Assembly: GCA_001557505.1 (NCBI GenBank) | Contig: LSAX01000003.1 | Coordinates: 2,480,001 to 2,544,000 of the forward strand | Length of the DNA: 64,000 bases | Source of the DNA: Reticulascus tulasneorum | Taxonomy: Eukaryota > Ascomycota > Sordariomycetes > Glomerellales > Reticulascaceae | Reading direction: 5' to 3' | Shown: one piece after another, positions 12,100-23,006 of the stretch | Layout: the number at the start of each line of letters is the position of its first letter | Numbering within the stretch: position 1 is the stretch's first letter | Notes under the pieces: model-generated | Database searches by the model: none | Told to the model about the DNA's origin: nothing | Seen by the model: the letters and a program-made list of their open reading frames with translations, nothing else | Program-made: the position numbers and the translations under genes

Positions 12100-13248
12100 A
12101 TGTCTTGGGATTCCAAGTCGGCACGCCGCCGTCAGAATAGCAACGCTACGGCACCAAAAAGCCTACCTATCCACACAAGAGAACAATCTCCTCAAACGAT
12201 CCAGCCAAACTCTAGTCATGTGTCCGATGCATTTCTACAGGACTTTCTAAACCCGGAATTTGACCCAGCGTCATTTCTAAACTCTGCTCTGCCTCCGTTG
12301 CAGCATGGTGGTATATCATCAAGAAGTGGCGGACAAGCCATCCCACTGGCAGACGTTTCCAATGAGGCTCAAACGCTGCTCTCTCAACTCAACGCGCATA
12401 CCACGAGGCTATCGAGCACATTGACTCAGCTTACAGACGATATTCTGAGGAGCGGAAGCCGGCTTGCTTATGAAGTGGAACTGTTGCGGGGTGAGACGCT
12501 GGGTCTCGCGGAGACAATGAATGAGAAGCTGCAGGACGACATCAAGAAGTTCGTCCCCGGTGGGCTACAGGCATCCGCAGAGGCAAAACTGCACACTGCA
12601 GTTGATGGCCAAAATCAAGAAAGACGGGATTCAGCCGCTGCCGCTGCCGCTGCCGCGGCGACCGCGGATAGCGACAAAGCAGCTCTTACCCAAACATCAG
12701 GAGAGCCTCCATACATCAGTCAACTTCGCACCCTCACACTCGTACGTTCCCGTCTCGACTCCGTCATCAAGACCTTTGGCGACGCAATGGAGTTCGTCTT
12801 CCCCCCATCAGAACTCTCGGTTAGCTCCTCATTTCTCTCGGTGTCTGCGCCGGAACCAGGGGCCGAGCAGCACAGCACAGAGGAGAAGGGCCAGCAAGTC
12901 CTGCAGAAGCACCGAGACGAAATCTCACAGCTCTTGTCGAAATCGGAAGACCCGGTTCAAGGAATTGAGAAGGCTGCCCGCCGCATCGAGGAGCTAAAAG
13001 AGTTGACGGTGGTATGGAAGGGGACTGCAGAGGAGAAGGGACGAACGAGGTTTATTGAGAGCTTGGCGAAGATGGTGGAGGATAGGCATCGAGATTTGTT
13101 GCGAGAGCTGGAACAGGCTGCGAAGAGGGATGGGTCTGATGGGAGGTCGACGAGGGGGAGTGTGCAGGCTGATACAGCGGAGAACAAAGCTTACTCGGGG
13201 GGATATGGCCTCATAAGCCAGCTGCAAAAGATTCGTGGAGGACTGTGA
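12100..13248 (+). CDS. COG7-like conserved oligomeric Golgi complex subunit
   Basis: An uninterrupted 382-codon frame. The N-terminal motif DAFLQDFLNPEFDPASFLN, a heptad-rich helical segment at about residues 85-150 (LLSQLNAHTTRLSSTLTQL), and a second conserved block SRLDSVIKTFGDAMEFVFPP at about 220 resemble fungal Cog7. COG tethers retrograde vesicles at the Golgi and keeps glycosyltransferases in place. The protein is much shorter than metazoan COG7 but similar to fungal versions as I recall them. An Ala run lies near residues 180-190, and the C-terminus is charged and probably coiled-coil. The family call rests on remembered motif resemblance; another coiled-coil tether subunit remains possible. 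Confidence 0.62.
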   Translation: MSWDSKSARRRQNSNATAPKSLPIHTREQSPQTIQPNSSHVSDAFLQDFLNPEFDPASFLNSALPPLQHGGISSRSGGQAIPLADVSNEAQTLLSQLNAHTTRLSSTLTQLTDDILRSGSRLAYEVELLRGETLGLAETMNEKLQDDIKKFVPGGLQASAEAKLHTAVDGQNQERRDSAAAAAAAAATADSDKAALTQTSGEPPYISQLRTLTLVRSRLDSVIKTFGDAMEFVFPPSELSVSSSFLSVSAPEPGAEQHSTEEKGQQVLQKHRDEISQLLSKSEDPVQGIEKAARRIEELKELTVVWKGTAEEKGRTRFIESLAKMVEDRHRDLLRELEQAAKRDGSDGRSTRGSVQADTAENKAYSGGYGLISQLQKIRGGL

Positions 13249-14037
13249 GGTATGGCTCATGGCAAGAGAATCGAGCCATTACAGCTCACGCTCGGCCAAG
13301 GACATGAATGTGAACTTGAAGAGAGGCAGGCCTGTACGAGGCTAGAGATCGTGCAGTATCTCTTGCCCAAAACTTAAACTCTTCAGATTCCCCCCCAAGC
13401 TACTCTCACAATCTTAAACTCATAAGGATTATGCCCTGTTCAATGCACCCACCATAGTTTACGCACTTGTAGAGCAGAGAACCACCTTGTCTTGATACTA
13501 AGCAAGATTCATGGAGAAGTATGTACGTAAATAATGCCTCGCCGCAAAGTGACAGCAGAATGATTCTAGAACTTTGGCGGAAATCATCATATACGGCCCT
13601 TGAAAAATGGTGCCAGAAATGATAGATCTCATCTTCAAGGCTCAATTCCGCAGTTGATGCCTCTTCGTCAATGTCATGAATGGCACCTATTGTCAATTGA
13701 GCCCTCGGAGATACTACGGGAACTTACAGTGCGAAGCTGCCCGCTCTTTTGGTTACAACACAGTGTGGACAACATCCTGTAGGCCAGGAACGGAGCCTTC
13801 CAACCAATCAATATTTAGGAAGCCTCTTTCGCAAGTACGGAGGTACATGCAGCCACTTAGCGGAAGGCTGAATGAGAAGGCACAAGACCATCTTTCCTTC
13901 TGCTCATTCATCTCTCCCCCAACCCATTCCGTTGTCTCTCGCAACGCTACAAATCTTATACCACCACCATTATCGGGCTTCAAGACAATTCTTCAACTCT
14001 TCTTAGAACACAAATTACATCCAATTCTACAGTAGCC
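13249..14037. other. Intergenic, promoter of the Sds3-like gene
   Basis: About 790 bp between tandem genes. The last 200 bases before 14038 are pyrimidine-rich (tctctcccccaaccc-like), as is common in fungal promoters and leaders. No coding content was recognised. Confidence 0.55.
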
Positions 14038-15763
14038 ATGGCCGCTAACGAGGCAGCCACTGCTCTGGCAGGCCCCTCCTCTGGCCGAATCGACCGCCGT
14101 GCCTCTCCGCCGGCGCCCTCCAAGCGCGATCGAAAGCGACAGCTCCTGCTGGAGAAGCTTTCTTCCCTCGATGAGAAGTTCAGCAGAGATCGCGATATTT
14201 CGTATCGTGATCAGCTTCAGAAAGTCCAAGTCGACACCAATTTAGTCCAACGAATCGATCCCTATTCCGCGAACGCTCTCGAAACCCTCGCCGAGATGCG
14301 CCGCGAACACACCAATGCTCAAGGTCATGCCGTTAGTGCAGATGGTTCACGTACCCTGCTTGAGATGTCGGGCCCCAAGTTCCTGGACTACCTCCAAAGC
14401 GTTGAAGATCTCGTCGAATACCGAGACTACCAAATGGTTCAACATGTGGTAAGTTGCCGACAAACTTTTTTAGCCGTTCAAATGTTTTATGTCTTGTTCT
14501 TGTATTCCAAGATCACTAACAGCTTTGTTTCAGCATGAACATGATCGAAAGCGGCAGCAATACCAGAACGAATACTCATACAAGGTCGAGACTGCCAAGC
14601 GAGAGCACAAAGCCCTTGCGAACACTCTTCGCGACCGTCTGATCAACACCGTCTCCTCCAAGAAATTCCGACTTAATAAGGAGAAAGAGGCATTGGAGAT
14701 ATCCGACTCATCTGCTCTGCTCCTACATCCCAATCAATTCAGCATCACCAATCCCGCTAGCCCTGGCGGGACACATGGCAAGCGAGCCACGCGCCTTAGG
14801 AAGGACGCGGAAGAGCTTCCTGGCTTCCCTGAAAATAAGAAGCGAAAGAGAAACCCAGGAGAAGATGATGGCTCGCCTGCTCCTGTTCGTCGTGCCTTGG
14901 ACCCGAATAACACTACACCTCTCTGGCAGAACGAGAAGCTCCGTGTCGCTGCCAAGCAGAATGGCCCAATCTATACCATTGATAAACTCTTCACAGAAAA
15001 AGAGCTCACAATGACCTACAACTCCGCTGCCCTTGCGGCACACAAGAATATCATGCGCCACAGAGTTTATACCAACGGTGGCATTCCCTCCCCGGATGGA
15101 AGCGACTCTGGTAACGGAGATATTCACGAGAACGGTGATCATGACACAGAATCTTGGCCGTCTGCTGCTCCAATGATGGAAAGACAGACTTCGCACGCCA
15201 CCCGAAGCACCAGAGCTGGTGCCAACCATAATCTTGACGACAAAGCTCTTGGCGCTGATGTGGCCGCCAACTTCGAGTTGCCCGCCAACGTTGACATTCT
15301 CCAAGCGCAAGAGCCAACCAAATTACCACCAGCGGTTCCTTTGCAATACTTCAAGCCAATGGGCCGAACCAGCGAGCCCAATTACCCACCACCATTGTCA
15401 CAGGACGAGGTCAACATAGACTTGCAGCTGATGCACCTCTACAAGACATACGACGCCCGCCACAAGCCTGGTTCAGTGCTTGATCATCCGAATGGCCCAA
15501 AGAAGTTTCTCGATGCGGCCACGACCCCCTACTCCCAAACACGAACTCCTGGCTTCCGTGCCGCTCCTCGGCCGGATCCAGAGCGTCTTCGGGAGGACTT
15601 GGGCATTCCGATTAGCAGTGTTAGAGACCAAGAGCCTGCTCCCCAACCTCTTGCCCTCCCTGCCGCGTCTACGCCGGCTGCTGTCCCGATGAGCCGGCAG
15701 AGCAGTCTCGGTGGTGCTGCCATGAGCCGACAAGGAAGCGCTCGAGGAAAGGGCCGTAAGTAA
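14038..15763 (+). CDS. Sds3-like histone deacetylase complex subunit
   Basis: Two exons (14038-14448 and 14534-15763, intron with GTAAGT donor and TTTCAG acceptor) give 546 residues. The N-terminal third is helical and charged (DRKRQLLLEKLSSLDEKFS, then RDQLQKVQVDTNLVQRIDP). The coiled coil continues in exon 2 (HEHDRKRQQYQNEYSYKVE), as in the Sds3/Dep1 family that scaffolds the Sin3-Rpd3L corepressor. A basic nuclear-localisation-like KKRKRN and a conserved block around NGPIYTIDKLFTEKEL follow. The C-terminal 250 residues are low-complexity and Pro/Ser-rich. A role in gene repression in the nucleus is inferred from the family. It converges on the oxygenase gene at 16077. Confidence 0.68.
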
Positions 15764-16076
15764 GTCAAAAATGGAAGCAAACAAAGGGAATGGGGAGTAA
15801 TTGGCGGCCAAGGATGGCCCTACAGCGTTTTATATAACCCAGCGTGGCGAATAAGCCATTGATACGATAATGAATATTGTAAAATTCTACAAAATGTCCC
15901 ATCATTGAATATAGTGACATACCGATGTACAGACAACTCCAACCAACTCCAACCCTTTCTCGGCACCTTTTCCTATGCCACCGTCTGCCGCTAGTGTCCT
16001 CATCTCTTCGAATGTTCGCCTCCACAACCACACATTCCTTGTTATCACCCTTGCCGGCCACTCGGAGACGGGTATG
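15764..16076. other. Short convergent intergenic
   Basis: About 310 bp separating two facing stop codons, with 3' UTRs only. No repeat or terminator-like structure stands out. Confidence 0.6.
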
Positions 16077-16934
16077 CTACTGTGGACCGAAAACCAACGC
16101 GCGTACCTCGATACTTTCACGACCTTCGGCATCTGGCCGGCTTCTCGGATCCTCAAATGCTGTGTGAGCGAGTCTGCCGCCTTGGACTCCAGTGCCATCT
16201 CTCAGTCCCTCGCTGTCAAAGCACTCCAGTAATAGCCTCTCATTCCCAGTCATGCCACTGAGATAATGCCATTTCTGCTCTGGATTATGCTTGATAGCTG
16301 CCGTCTGGCCCCGATACCCATTTGCGTACTTGTGCTCCACTGGGATGATATCGGCATCGTTCAATGTTGAAGACGAAGCGAAAGCCAGCGGGAACGACTC
16401 AACAGGGTTCTTGTTCAGAGGCCTCCAGATGTTGACAATGCGGTATCTCCCTGCTAGAAGCTTATCTGCTTCTTCAGGAAGATGTCGCTTAACACGTTGA
16501 ATGACAGACTTGGGAGTCTGATCAATGTGGACCCTTGTGACCGGACTCCGCTTGGCATTTGGACTCGCTCGTCTGATAGTGTGATCGAAGAAGAAAACTT
16601 TGTTACTTCCAGGAATATTCTCCAGCAGCAGTTGCTCCAGCTCCGGATAGTAATTGGCTATAATAGACTCATCGTCCACAAAGTCTTTCTCATTGGAAGG
16701 GGCTACGCCCTGGATGACGGCGAAAGCATCTCGGTCGAGACTGTATTCTGTCTCCTTCCCTCGCACGTCGTGAATTAAGACATCATTGGTATCGTCCCCA
16801 AAGTTGCGCTGTGGCTCGCCCTCTGGTGGCTGGTCAACGTAGTTGACAGGGCTTGATCCGTCTGCGGGTGCCTTATAGAAGTTGAGCTTCGCCGTGACGT
16901 CGCCACGTGGAACTGTGGATGTTTGAATAGCCAT
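16077..16934 (-). CDS. AsaB/CmcJ-family (GA4-desaturase-like) oxygenase
   Basis: An intronless 285-residue frame with a clear ATG (MAIQTSTVPRGDVTAKLNF). Family hallmarks are GRYRIVNIWRPL, the iron-ligand-like pair VHID, a distal His in AHTAFEDP, and a C-terminal RESIEVRALVF. Relatives are non-haem iron/2-oxoglutarate-type hydroxylases or desaturases, often called asaB or gibberellin GA4 desaturase-like, and frequently sit in secondary-metabolite clusters. No cluster backbone gene is visible nearby, so the substrate is unknown. The gene stands between two unrelated nuclear-protein genes. Confidence 0.8.
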   Translation of the reverse strand: MAIQTSTVPRGDVTAKLNFYKAPADGSSPVNYVDQPPEGEPQRNFGDDTNDVLIHDVRGKETEYSLDRDAFAVIQGVAPSNEKDFVDDESIIANYYPELEQLLLENIPGSNKVFFFDHTIRRASPNAKRSPVTRVHIDQTPKSVIQRVKRHLPEEADKLLAGRYRIVNIWRPLNKNPVESFPLAFASSSTLNDADIIPVEHKYANGYRGQTAAIKHNPEQKWHYLSGMTGNERLLLECFDSEGLRDGTGVQGGRLAHTAFEDPRSRPDAEGRESIEVRALVFGPQ

Positions 16935-17904
16935 AATCGCAAATAGCTTTAGAATTGATGACTTGAAAGTGCCTGCTTGTGTAGATATTGAAGTCCGGAT
17001 TTGAGAAGCAAGACTAAAGTTTTCTGAAAGATATCCTTGTACCGGCGTTACTTAGACGTATTAACAACAGATATAAGAGAGTCACCAAGCAAACTGATTC
17101 GGGACTCTAGATAAAACTTCGATGGGATGATACACAATTCTGATTCTAGTGTGGCTCAAGCTTATATGGTTGTCCCCTTTATATTTACCACGGAGTAGGT
17201 CAGATTTCAAAGCATGCGATTAGATGAAGGCATACGACCATCAACAAGACGTTCGAGATGTTCTCGTTAAGGCGTCGATCACGTCATTACAAACCGCTGG
17301 GTCGATGGCGCCATGAGTGGTTCAAGGACTCCAATTAGTCAACAAGCGCTACCTTTGCATATAAATCCCGATGCAAAGCCGTAATGTTGAAGAAGAATGC
17401 CGGGACGGCGAACATGACTAATGGTGTCAGATGGGGAAGATCCGAGGACCCATACATGACGTGGTACTGTATGATCTGACGATTTAACTGTGCAATATCG
17501 CACTGTATTCCTTTAGACCCCAACTTTTGGGGGAGGCTTGGAGTCTGGAACAAGCCACAATCACGGAGCTAGTGGTGAGATTGTCTATATTTAGAACCCG
17601 CCTGAACTGAAGAGCCCTAAAATAACATCAACCGACCATCATATTATTGCGTTAAAGTCTGGTCCTGATGCGAGTTGATATGGACCTCCGGTGAGCCTTT
17701 AGTCTTGTGATTTCATCCCTGGAAGGCAAGCCTCTCCCGTCCCCGCAGAGCGCGTCGCATCCGGGCCATGGACCAGTAGCCACAAGTCGCGATTCTGAGT
17801 CTTCGACAATCAACTTCCAACACCAAGACCCAGCCCAATGCGTGTTCTCCAAGGTACTTGTCAATGATGTGAGGTTCTGCACGAGGTCAAATTACGAATG
17901 CGCG
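16935..17904. other. Intergenic, divergent promoter
   Basis: About 970 bp between the oxygenase ATG and the chosen ATG of the Abp2 gene. The frame of the Abp2 gene is open back to about 17707 but has no ATG there (only GTG), so 17707-17904 is treated as leader. Confidence 0.5.
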
Positions 17905-19969
17905 ATGCTTTCCCCTCCAGGAATGATGCATCGCCAGACAAATGGGCTGCACGTGCAGTCGCCGTCGTCCATGCGACACATGGCACCCAGATCAATGCCA
18001 GCGCGGCCGACACTCCCGGAGAGGAATGTAACAGGCGCTTCGATCGAAGAAACTTATGTTCGGTTTGTATTTTACTGCAATCCAGCAGTCCCGTCGGATA
18101 CAGACACAGCGGCTCTTCGAGAAGCCTTTCGCAACCCGCCAAAGAGTGGAGGCAAGACATTCAGCACCTTCGCGCTGTTCCAACTAATCAGGCAGCTGGA
18201 AACAAAGGAGATCAAGACATGGGCCGAACTGGCGCTCAAGCTTGGGGTTGAGCCGCCCGATCAAGACAAGGGCCAGAGTTCTCAGAAGATCCAGCAGTAT
18301 GCAGTGCGACTAAAGGTAGCGATTCTTCTCTCTGTCTGTTTCATTGTGGAACTAGTGTAGCTGACCATCTCAGCGCTGGATGCACTCCATGCACCTGGAT
18401 GCCTTCTTTGAGTATCTGATGGACCACCCTCATCCATACTGGACTCAAATTCCAACGAATGCAAACCCTGTCAGTGACACTGGGAGGGATGGCGTAGCAG
18501 CTGAGGATGACATGGCTCTCCGAGCGTTGCTTCCCCAAATCCGGCCAAGGCGAGGTAGAAAGCGGCCGGACGAAGATGAACTCAGCAAGTCGCCCTCTCA
18601 AAGACCGAGGATAGACTCGCCCCCCATGCTAGACGATTACGGAGCTATGCGACATGACGGCCTTGGCCCGTGGTCTGCTCACCCAGATGGACGGAATTCT
18701 CTTGGTGCTCCGATGTCTGAGCTTCTGAGATCCGGCTCGAACACAGGATCGACCACTGGATGGGCTCAGCACCATGATGCTGCGCAAACACCACTCACCG
18801 CATTCCCCCAAGGCCCGATGTCCGCCATAACACCCTCAACACGGAATACCTTTTGGGCCGAGTCCTCCGAGCCCCGATCCGCCATAACCCCATCGTCGAA
18901 GCGTAGGGCCCCGCACAATCGGCATGGTGCCAAAGTTGTTAGCTCCGCATGGCGGAGCACTGGAAAGACTCGCGGCCGACCACCGATCAACCGAACGCCC
19001 ATAGATTGCACATTTTCGGCATTTCCTTCAGACGACTCAGCGTACAAGTCTAGCCACGACTTGGGTGTAGATACAGCAACTGCAGACACCCCGATGACTG
19101 CAATACCTCACAGTGCGCCACCAACTGCTCCACCCGAATTCCGTTCTTCATCACAAGCAGCAAGGCCGGGCAAGCCAAGCATATCTTTACAGGTTCCGCA
19201 GCGAGCCGGGGGCGCCGTACGTCTAGCTACGCCTCCCCCGATGGTCACTGTAAACGGAAATCCTACATTTAATGGTCACGAAGTTGGAAACAAACCATCT
19301 TGGCCCGAAGCTGCCGGGTCTCAGCTCAACTTTAATCCAATAGACCGGGAGTACCGCGCAGATGCTGGCGGTTATGACCCCACCCTGGCACCGAAGCTGA
19401 ATCCTACACCAGCAGGCTTCTTTGACAATATGGAAGACGGAACAAACTGGGAGGCTCTTTACGCTTACTTAATCCAAGAAACCATCCAGGCAGATTGGTT
19501 CGATGCGCAAGGCAACCCCATCGGAACTTGTACAATGGAAGACGCTTCCATCATTGTTTCTTCGACGTTAGAAAACATGCGAACCGCCGCAGCAAACGAA
19601 GATGCATTCTTGATAAATGTGGCTGCCCTGGCAGGAGGCAAGTTTCTTATGGCCACCAATAAGCTCAAGATTACTCGACACGAAGAATCCGGGGGGATGG
19701 CGAAATTCGTGTGCAAGTTCGAGTACCGACTGGGTGCTATACGTGGACTGTATTCCATCGCGCAGTCTATACCCCTTTCTAGATGGAAGAAAGCAGAAAC
19801 CTCCGAGCGGGCTGACACGGAAACACTTGATGGGGACGAGGATGCAGCGCAAAAATGGCAGCAGAAATACCAGCATCTTATGGATGTGGTCAAGAAGAAG
19901 GACCAAGAGCTTCGCGAGCTCCAGAGGCGGATCATGACTTCGCTCAAGGAGTCTAAGCAGGACACGTAA
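17905..19969 (+). CDS. ARS-binding factor 2 (Abp2) domain protein
   Basis: Two exons (17905-18315 and 18374-19969) give 668 residues. The Abp2 domain spans the splice: ETYVRFVFYCNPAVP, FRNPPKSGGKTFSTFALF, KEIKTWAELALKLGVEPP and QKIQQYAVRLK in exon 1, then RWMHSMHLDAFFEYLMDHP in exon 2. In fission yeast Abp2 binds replication-origin (ARS) DNA. Filamentous-fungal members are larger and little studied, so DNA binding is inferred. The middle is low-complexity, with a basic RPRRGRKRPDEDE that may be a nuclear signal. A C-terminal coiled coil (KWQQKYQHLMDVVKKKDQEL) suggests oligomerisation. The start is the first in-frame ATG; a further upstream exon cannot be excluded. Confidence 0.82.
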
Positions 19970-21250
19970 TATCCGCTCCTAGCAATTCAAAATCGCAAAA
20001 ACAACACTCAAGGCTCACGCCGAAGATATTTGATTCCTGGATACATGGATCGGCATGGAAACAAGATATCTTGTCCTGGTAAATTGCAATCAGAGATGCC
20101 TTCCAGGAATTTGCGCACAGGTTGGGGGGCTATGTGCATTGCATTTGCGAGGAATACCATCGGCGTATGGCTGTTGGAATTCGGAATGTTACCTTGAAAC
20201 CAATAGTGTAATCAATCTTATAGAAATAAGTCATGATGCTTGCTAGACTGTTCTCATCAACTTTGGGAGTAGGAATAGCCGTCTTTGACTGCTCGAGGCC
20301 GAGGCTGCGATCCTTGGAGACTCAAATTAAGTGACTACGATCTCATGATTCGGTGTGCCACTTCGGCGTCTTCATTATCGTCTTCATGATTCTCTTCGAG
20401 TGTCGGAAACAAAGCAGAGACCTCTGTGGGAACTCGATTATCCAGCCGAATGGATAAGACGTTACAAGCCCATCTCACTTATTGCCTTGATCGTCGTATA
20501 TATGGGACAACTAAAGTTGATTCCCGATAATGGTTAGCGAAAGCTGACTGCAAACCGGCTGGCTAAACCAGTCGTTGACTATATATAACAACATGGATTC
20601 ATAATAGTTTTTAAATCTTTCAAACTTCGTGGCTATGTATGTAATCATTTTTCGGATCCCGCTTACTGGTTGGCCTGAATCATCTAAATACGAGTCGCCC
20701 CATACTGGTCCGATCTGGTCGAATGTGACGACCGAACTGCGTTGGGAACTGAGATCTTCCCGGTTGGGTCAAGAACGCGACGCTCAGGGGGAAGTGGGGG
20801 TTAACTAGTTGGCCACCTAGCGTTCCAGCGTTATAGCGATCTACACGCAGTGGTGCATGCCCGCGGTTTTCAAAGCTTGGTCATGGACTCATGGGTATGT
20901 GCATACCACTGCTCAGATCTCCGCTTGACGTCAAATGTCAGTTGGTAGATGATTTACGATCTGAAGAATAGAGACCGAAGGAGGCTATACAAAGTACAAG
21001 TGCAGGAGGCCAATGGACGCACAACGAGGGGAGCTGTTATGTCCAAGTGTTTTGCAAATTGCTTCTTTCAAAACGTAGCCTGCAGTTGGTTCCGGACTTG
21101 GCCCAGTTGGCCACCCCAACGTCCCGGAAAACGTGGTTTGCGCGCTTTTTGTTTCTTGTTTGCAGGTCCGGAATATGAGCCAGCCAACTCCCAGCATGTG
21201 AGACGTGTGGCTGGCCTCACAGGCCTCCACAATGGGGAGAGACACGAGTG

Positions 21251-21295
21251 ATGGGCGCAATGGGCGCAATGAGCGCAGTGAGCGCAATGAGCGCG
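21251..21295. repeat. 9-bp tandem repeat, five copies
   Basis: Five consecutive 9-mers with consensus ATGRGCGCA differ only at the first and fourth bases. It is an intergenic minisatellite with no gene overlapping it. Confidence 0.85.
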
Positions 21296-22587
21296 TGGTT
21301 CGGTAGCACTCGCCAATCGCGAGTCAGGCCCGAATCAGAAGAGACCTCTGGCCATCAGAGGGCGGTTCTAGGAGCGAGCGCATATTATTCGACCTTCGTA
21401 TGTAACTGTTCATCGTAATTGAAGTGGAGAAAAAAGGTCTGCAAGTCGCGTTACACTACATCTGTAGAATTTTGTGGAATCCGGCCGCCGTTGTGGACAT
21501 GTAGACGCGCATATCACTAACGTACCGCCACGATTGCGTTCCGCGTACCTACTCTAGTTTGCTCGACGGCGCCGATATTTTAAGTGGAGGTACGAGGCAT
21601 AGGTCAGTGACCAGGAGGTGGAGGATGTTAGCTTTGCAGAATCGAACACGAAAGGGAGACCAGAGACCACGAGCCAACAAACAAAGCGATGATGTAGGAG
21701 GAGTCCAAAAAGTTGGCCATGTCTGTCGAATTCGTGTTGGCGTTATCTGCAAAGTGATGTATCACGACCTGTAATCCTGTTCGGGTGCACCAGCAGGCCT
21801 TTGCCATTGGTTTGCGATATGTGATCCGAGGTAGGGATCAATGTGAGATGTGGACTCCGTTGGCTAAGGTCATAACAATGCAGGTCCCGAGTCAAGTGGA
21901 AAGTCAGATAGCACAACACCGGAGAACCCACCCACGCCATGTTCGTCATCAGCGACGATCTTACAACGTTGCAGAACCGGCAAAATATTACGAGGGAGGT
22001 ACTGAGGTACTTCGTACTTTTGCGCCAGGTACGAGCCCTTCAATTCATAGCTTAATTGCCTCTGGGAGGACTCTGTTTTTAGTGGTGTGGCACAGGCTGA
22101 TATGGTCGGACGGGACCAGTGAGAGCCGCTAGAAAGGGGAAGCCCTCCCCCACCACTAACCGGGTTCAGGTCAGCTATCGGAGAGCCATCCAATAATCGA
22201 GGGGCAAATCCACGGATGGTGGCCATGTGAAACAAGGAACAGAAATCTTAGCTGTTTTGTCGCCTGTCAATTCAGCGGCTCAGTGGGCTCGCCAGTCCCT
22301 AACAGCCCCCTGTAGCCCGTGTTGGCCCGCTGCGGCGGGGGGTCCCCACTGGAATCTGCTGGGGCCAGGGGTCCCCTTGCCAAGTTTTCCATCATTGACA
22401 GAATTGTTCGTGGCCTGGCCACCCTCCCGACCGACCGTTCGCTTGCCCCTTAAGAATATGGTGATCCGCGATTCACATATTCTCGCGAAAATGCTGTCTG
22501 CACCACCTTTCATACCGTGATTCCCTTCTCTCCCTGTTCATCCTCTTCCTTACCTGCTCGATACCCTTTTCCTTGAAACATCCGGTT

Positions 22588-22611
22588 TCCTCTCTCTCTC
22601 TCTCTTTCTCT
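22588..22611 (+). repeat. CT-rich tract in presumed 5' leader
   Basis: A TC dinucleotide run lies about 400 bp upstream of the mechanosensitive-channel ATG. Pyrimidine-rich stretches of this kind often mark transcription start regions in filamentous fungi. The assignment is inference. Confidence 0.5.
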
Positions 22612-23006
22612 TACCTCTCAGCCTCTCGCTTTACCTCCGTTTGTATTCGCTGGAATTGGATTGTCGTCATTCTCCTATCCACGCGAGACAGACCCCTCCG
22701 CTTCCCTCATTTTTCTAGACTCCCTCCAGCCCTTTATTTGCTTCCCGCAAGCCAGAAGCAAGCCTGCAATAGCTATCCGAACAAAGAGGAGGATTTGATA
22801 TCCACTTCTTATTGTGCTTTTAGATATCCTGCCTGCCTCGCTATCGATATATATATATCTCCACATCACCCGCTCTCGATCCAACGCTACGTCTGGGACC
22901 TCCCTCGGCATTCTTCGCGGGCTTCTCCGATACCCTACGAACGGCGCACCTCGGGGAACGCGGATGCGATCCTTGAACCTTTCTTAAAAAGCCTTGCAAT
23001 CGCGGT

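Larger units (their letters stand above)
19970..23006. other. 3-kb intergenic region
   Basis: No frame here has recognisable protein content. It contains a short 9-bp tandem repeat (21251-21295) and a CT dinucleotide tract (about 22588-22611) in the probable leader of the channel gene. Several GGTACY-type palindromic words occur around 21990-22040. The last 500 bases are strongly pyrimidine-biased and look like promoter plus 5' UTR. Confidence 0.55.
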
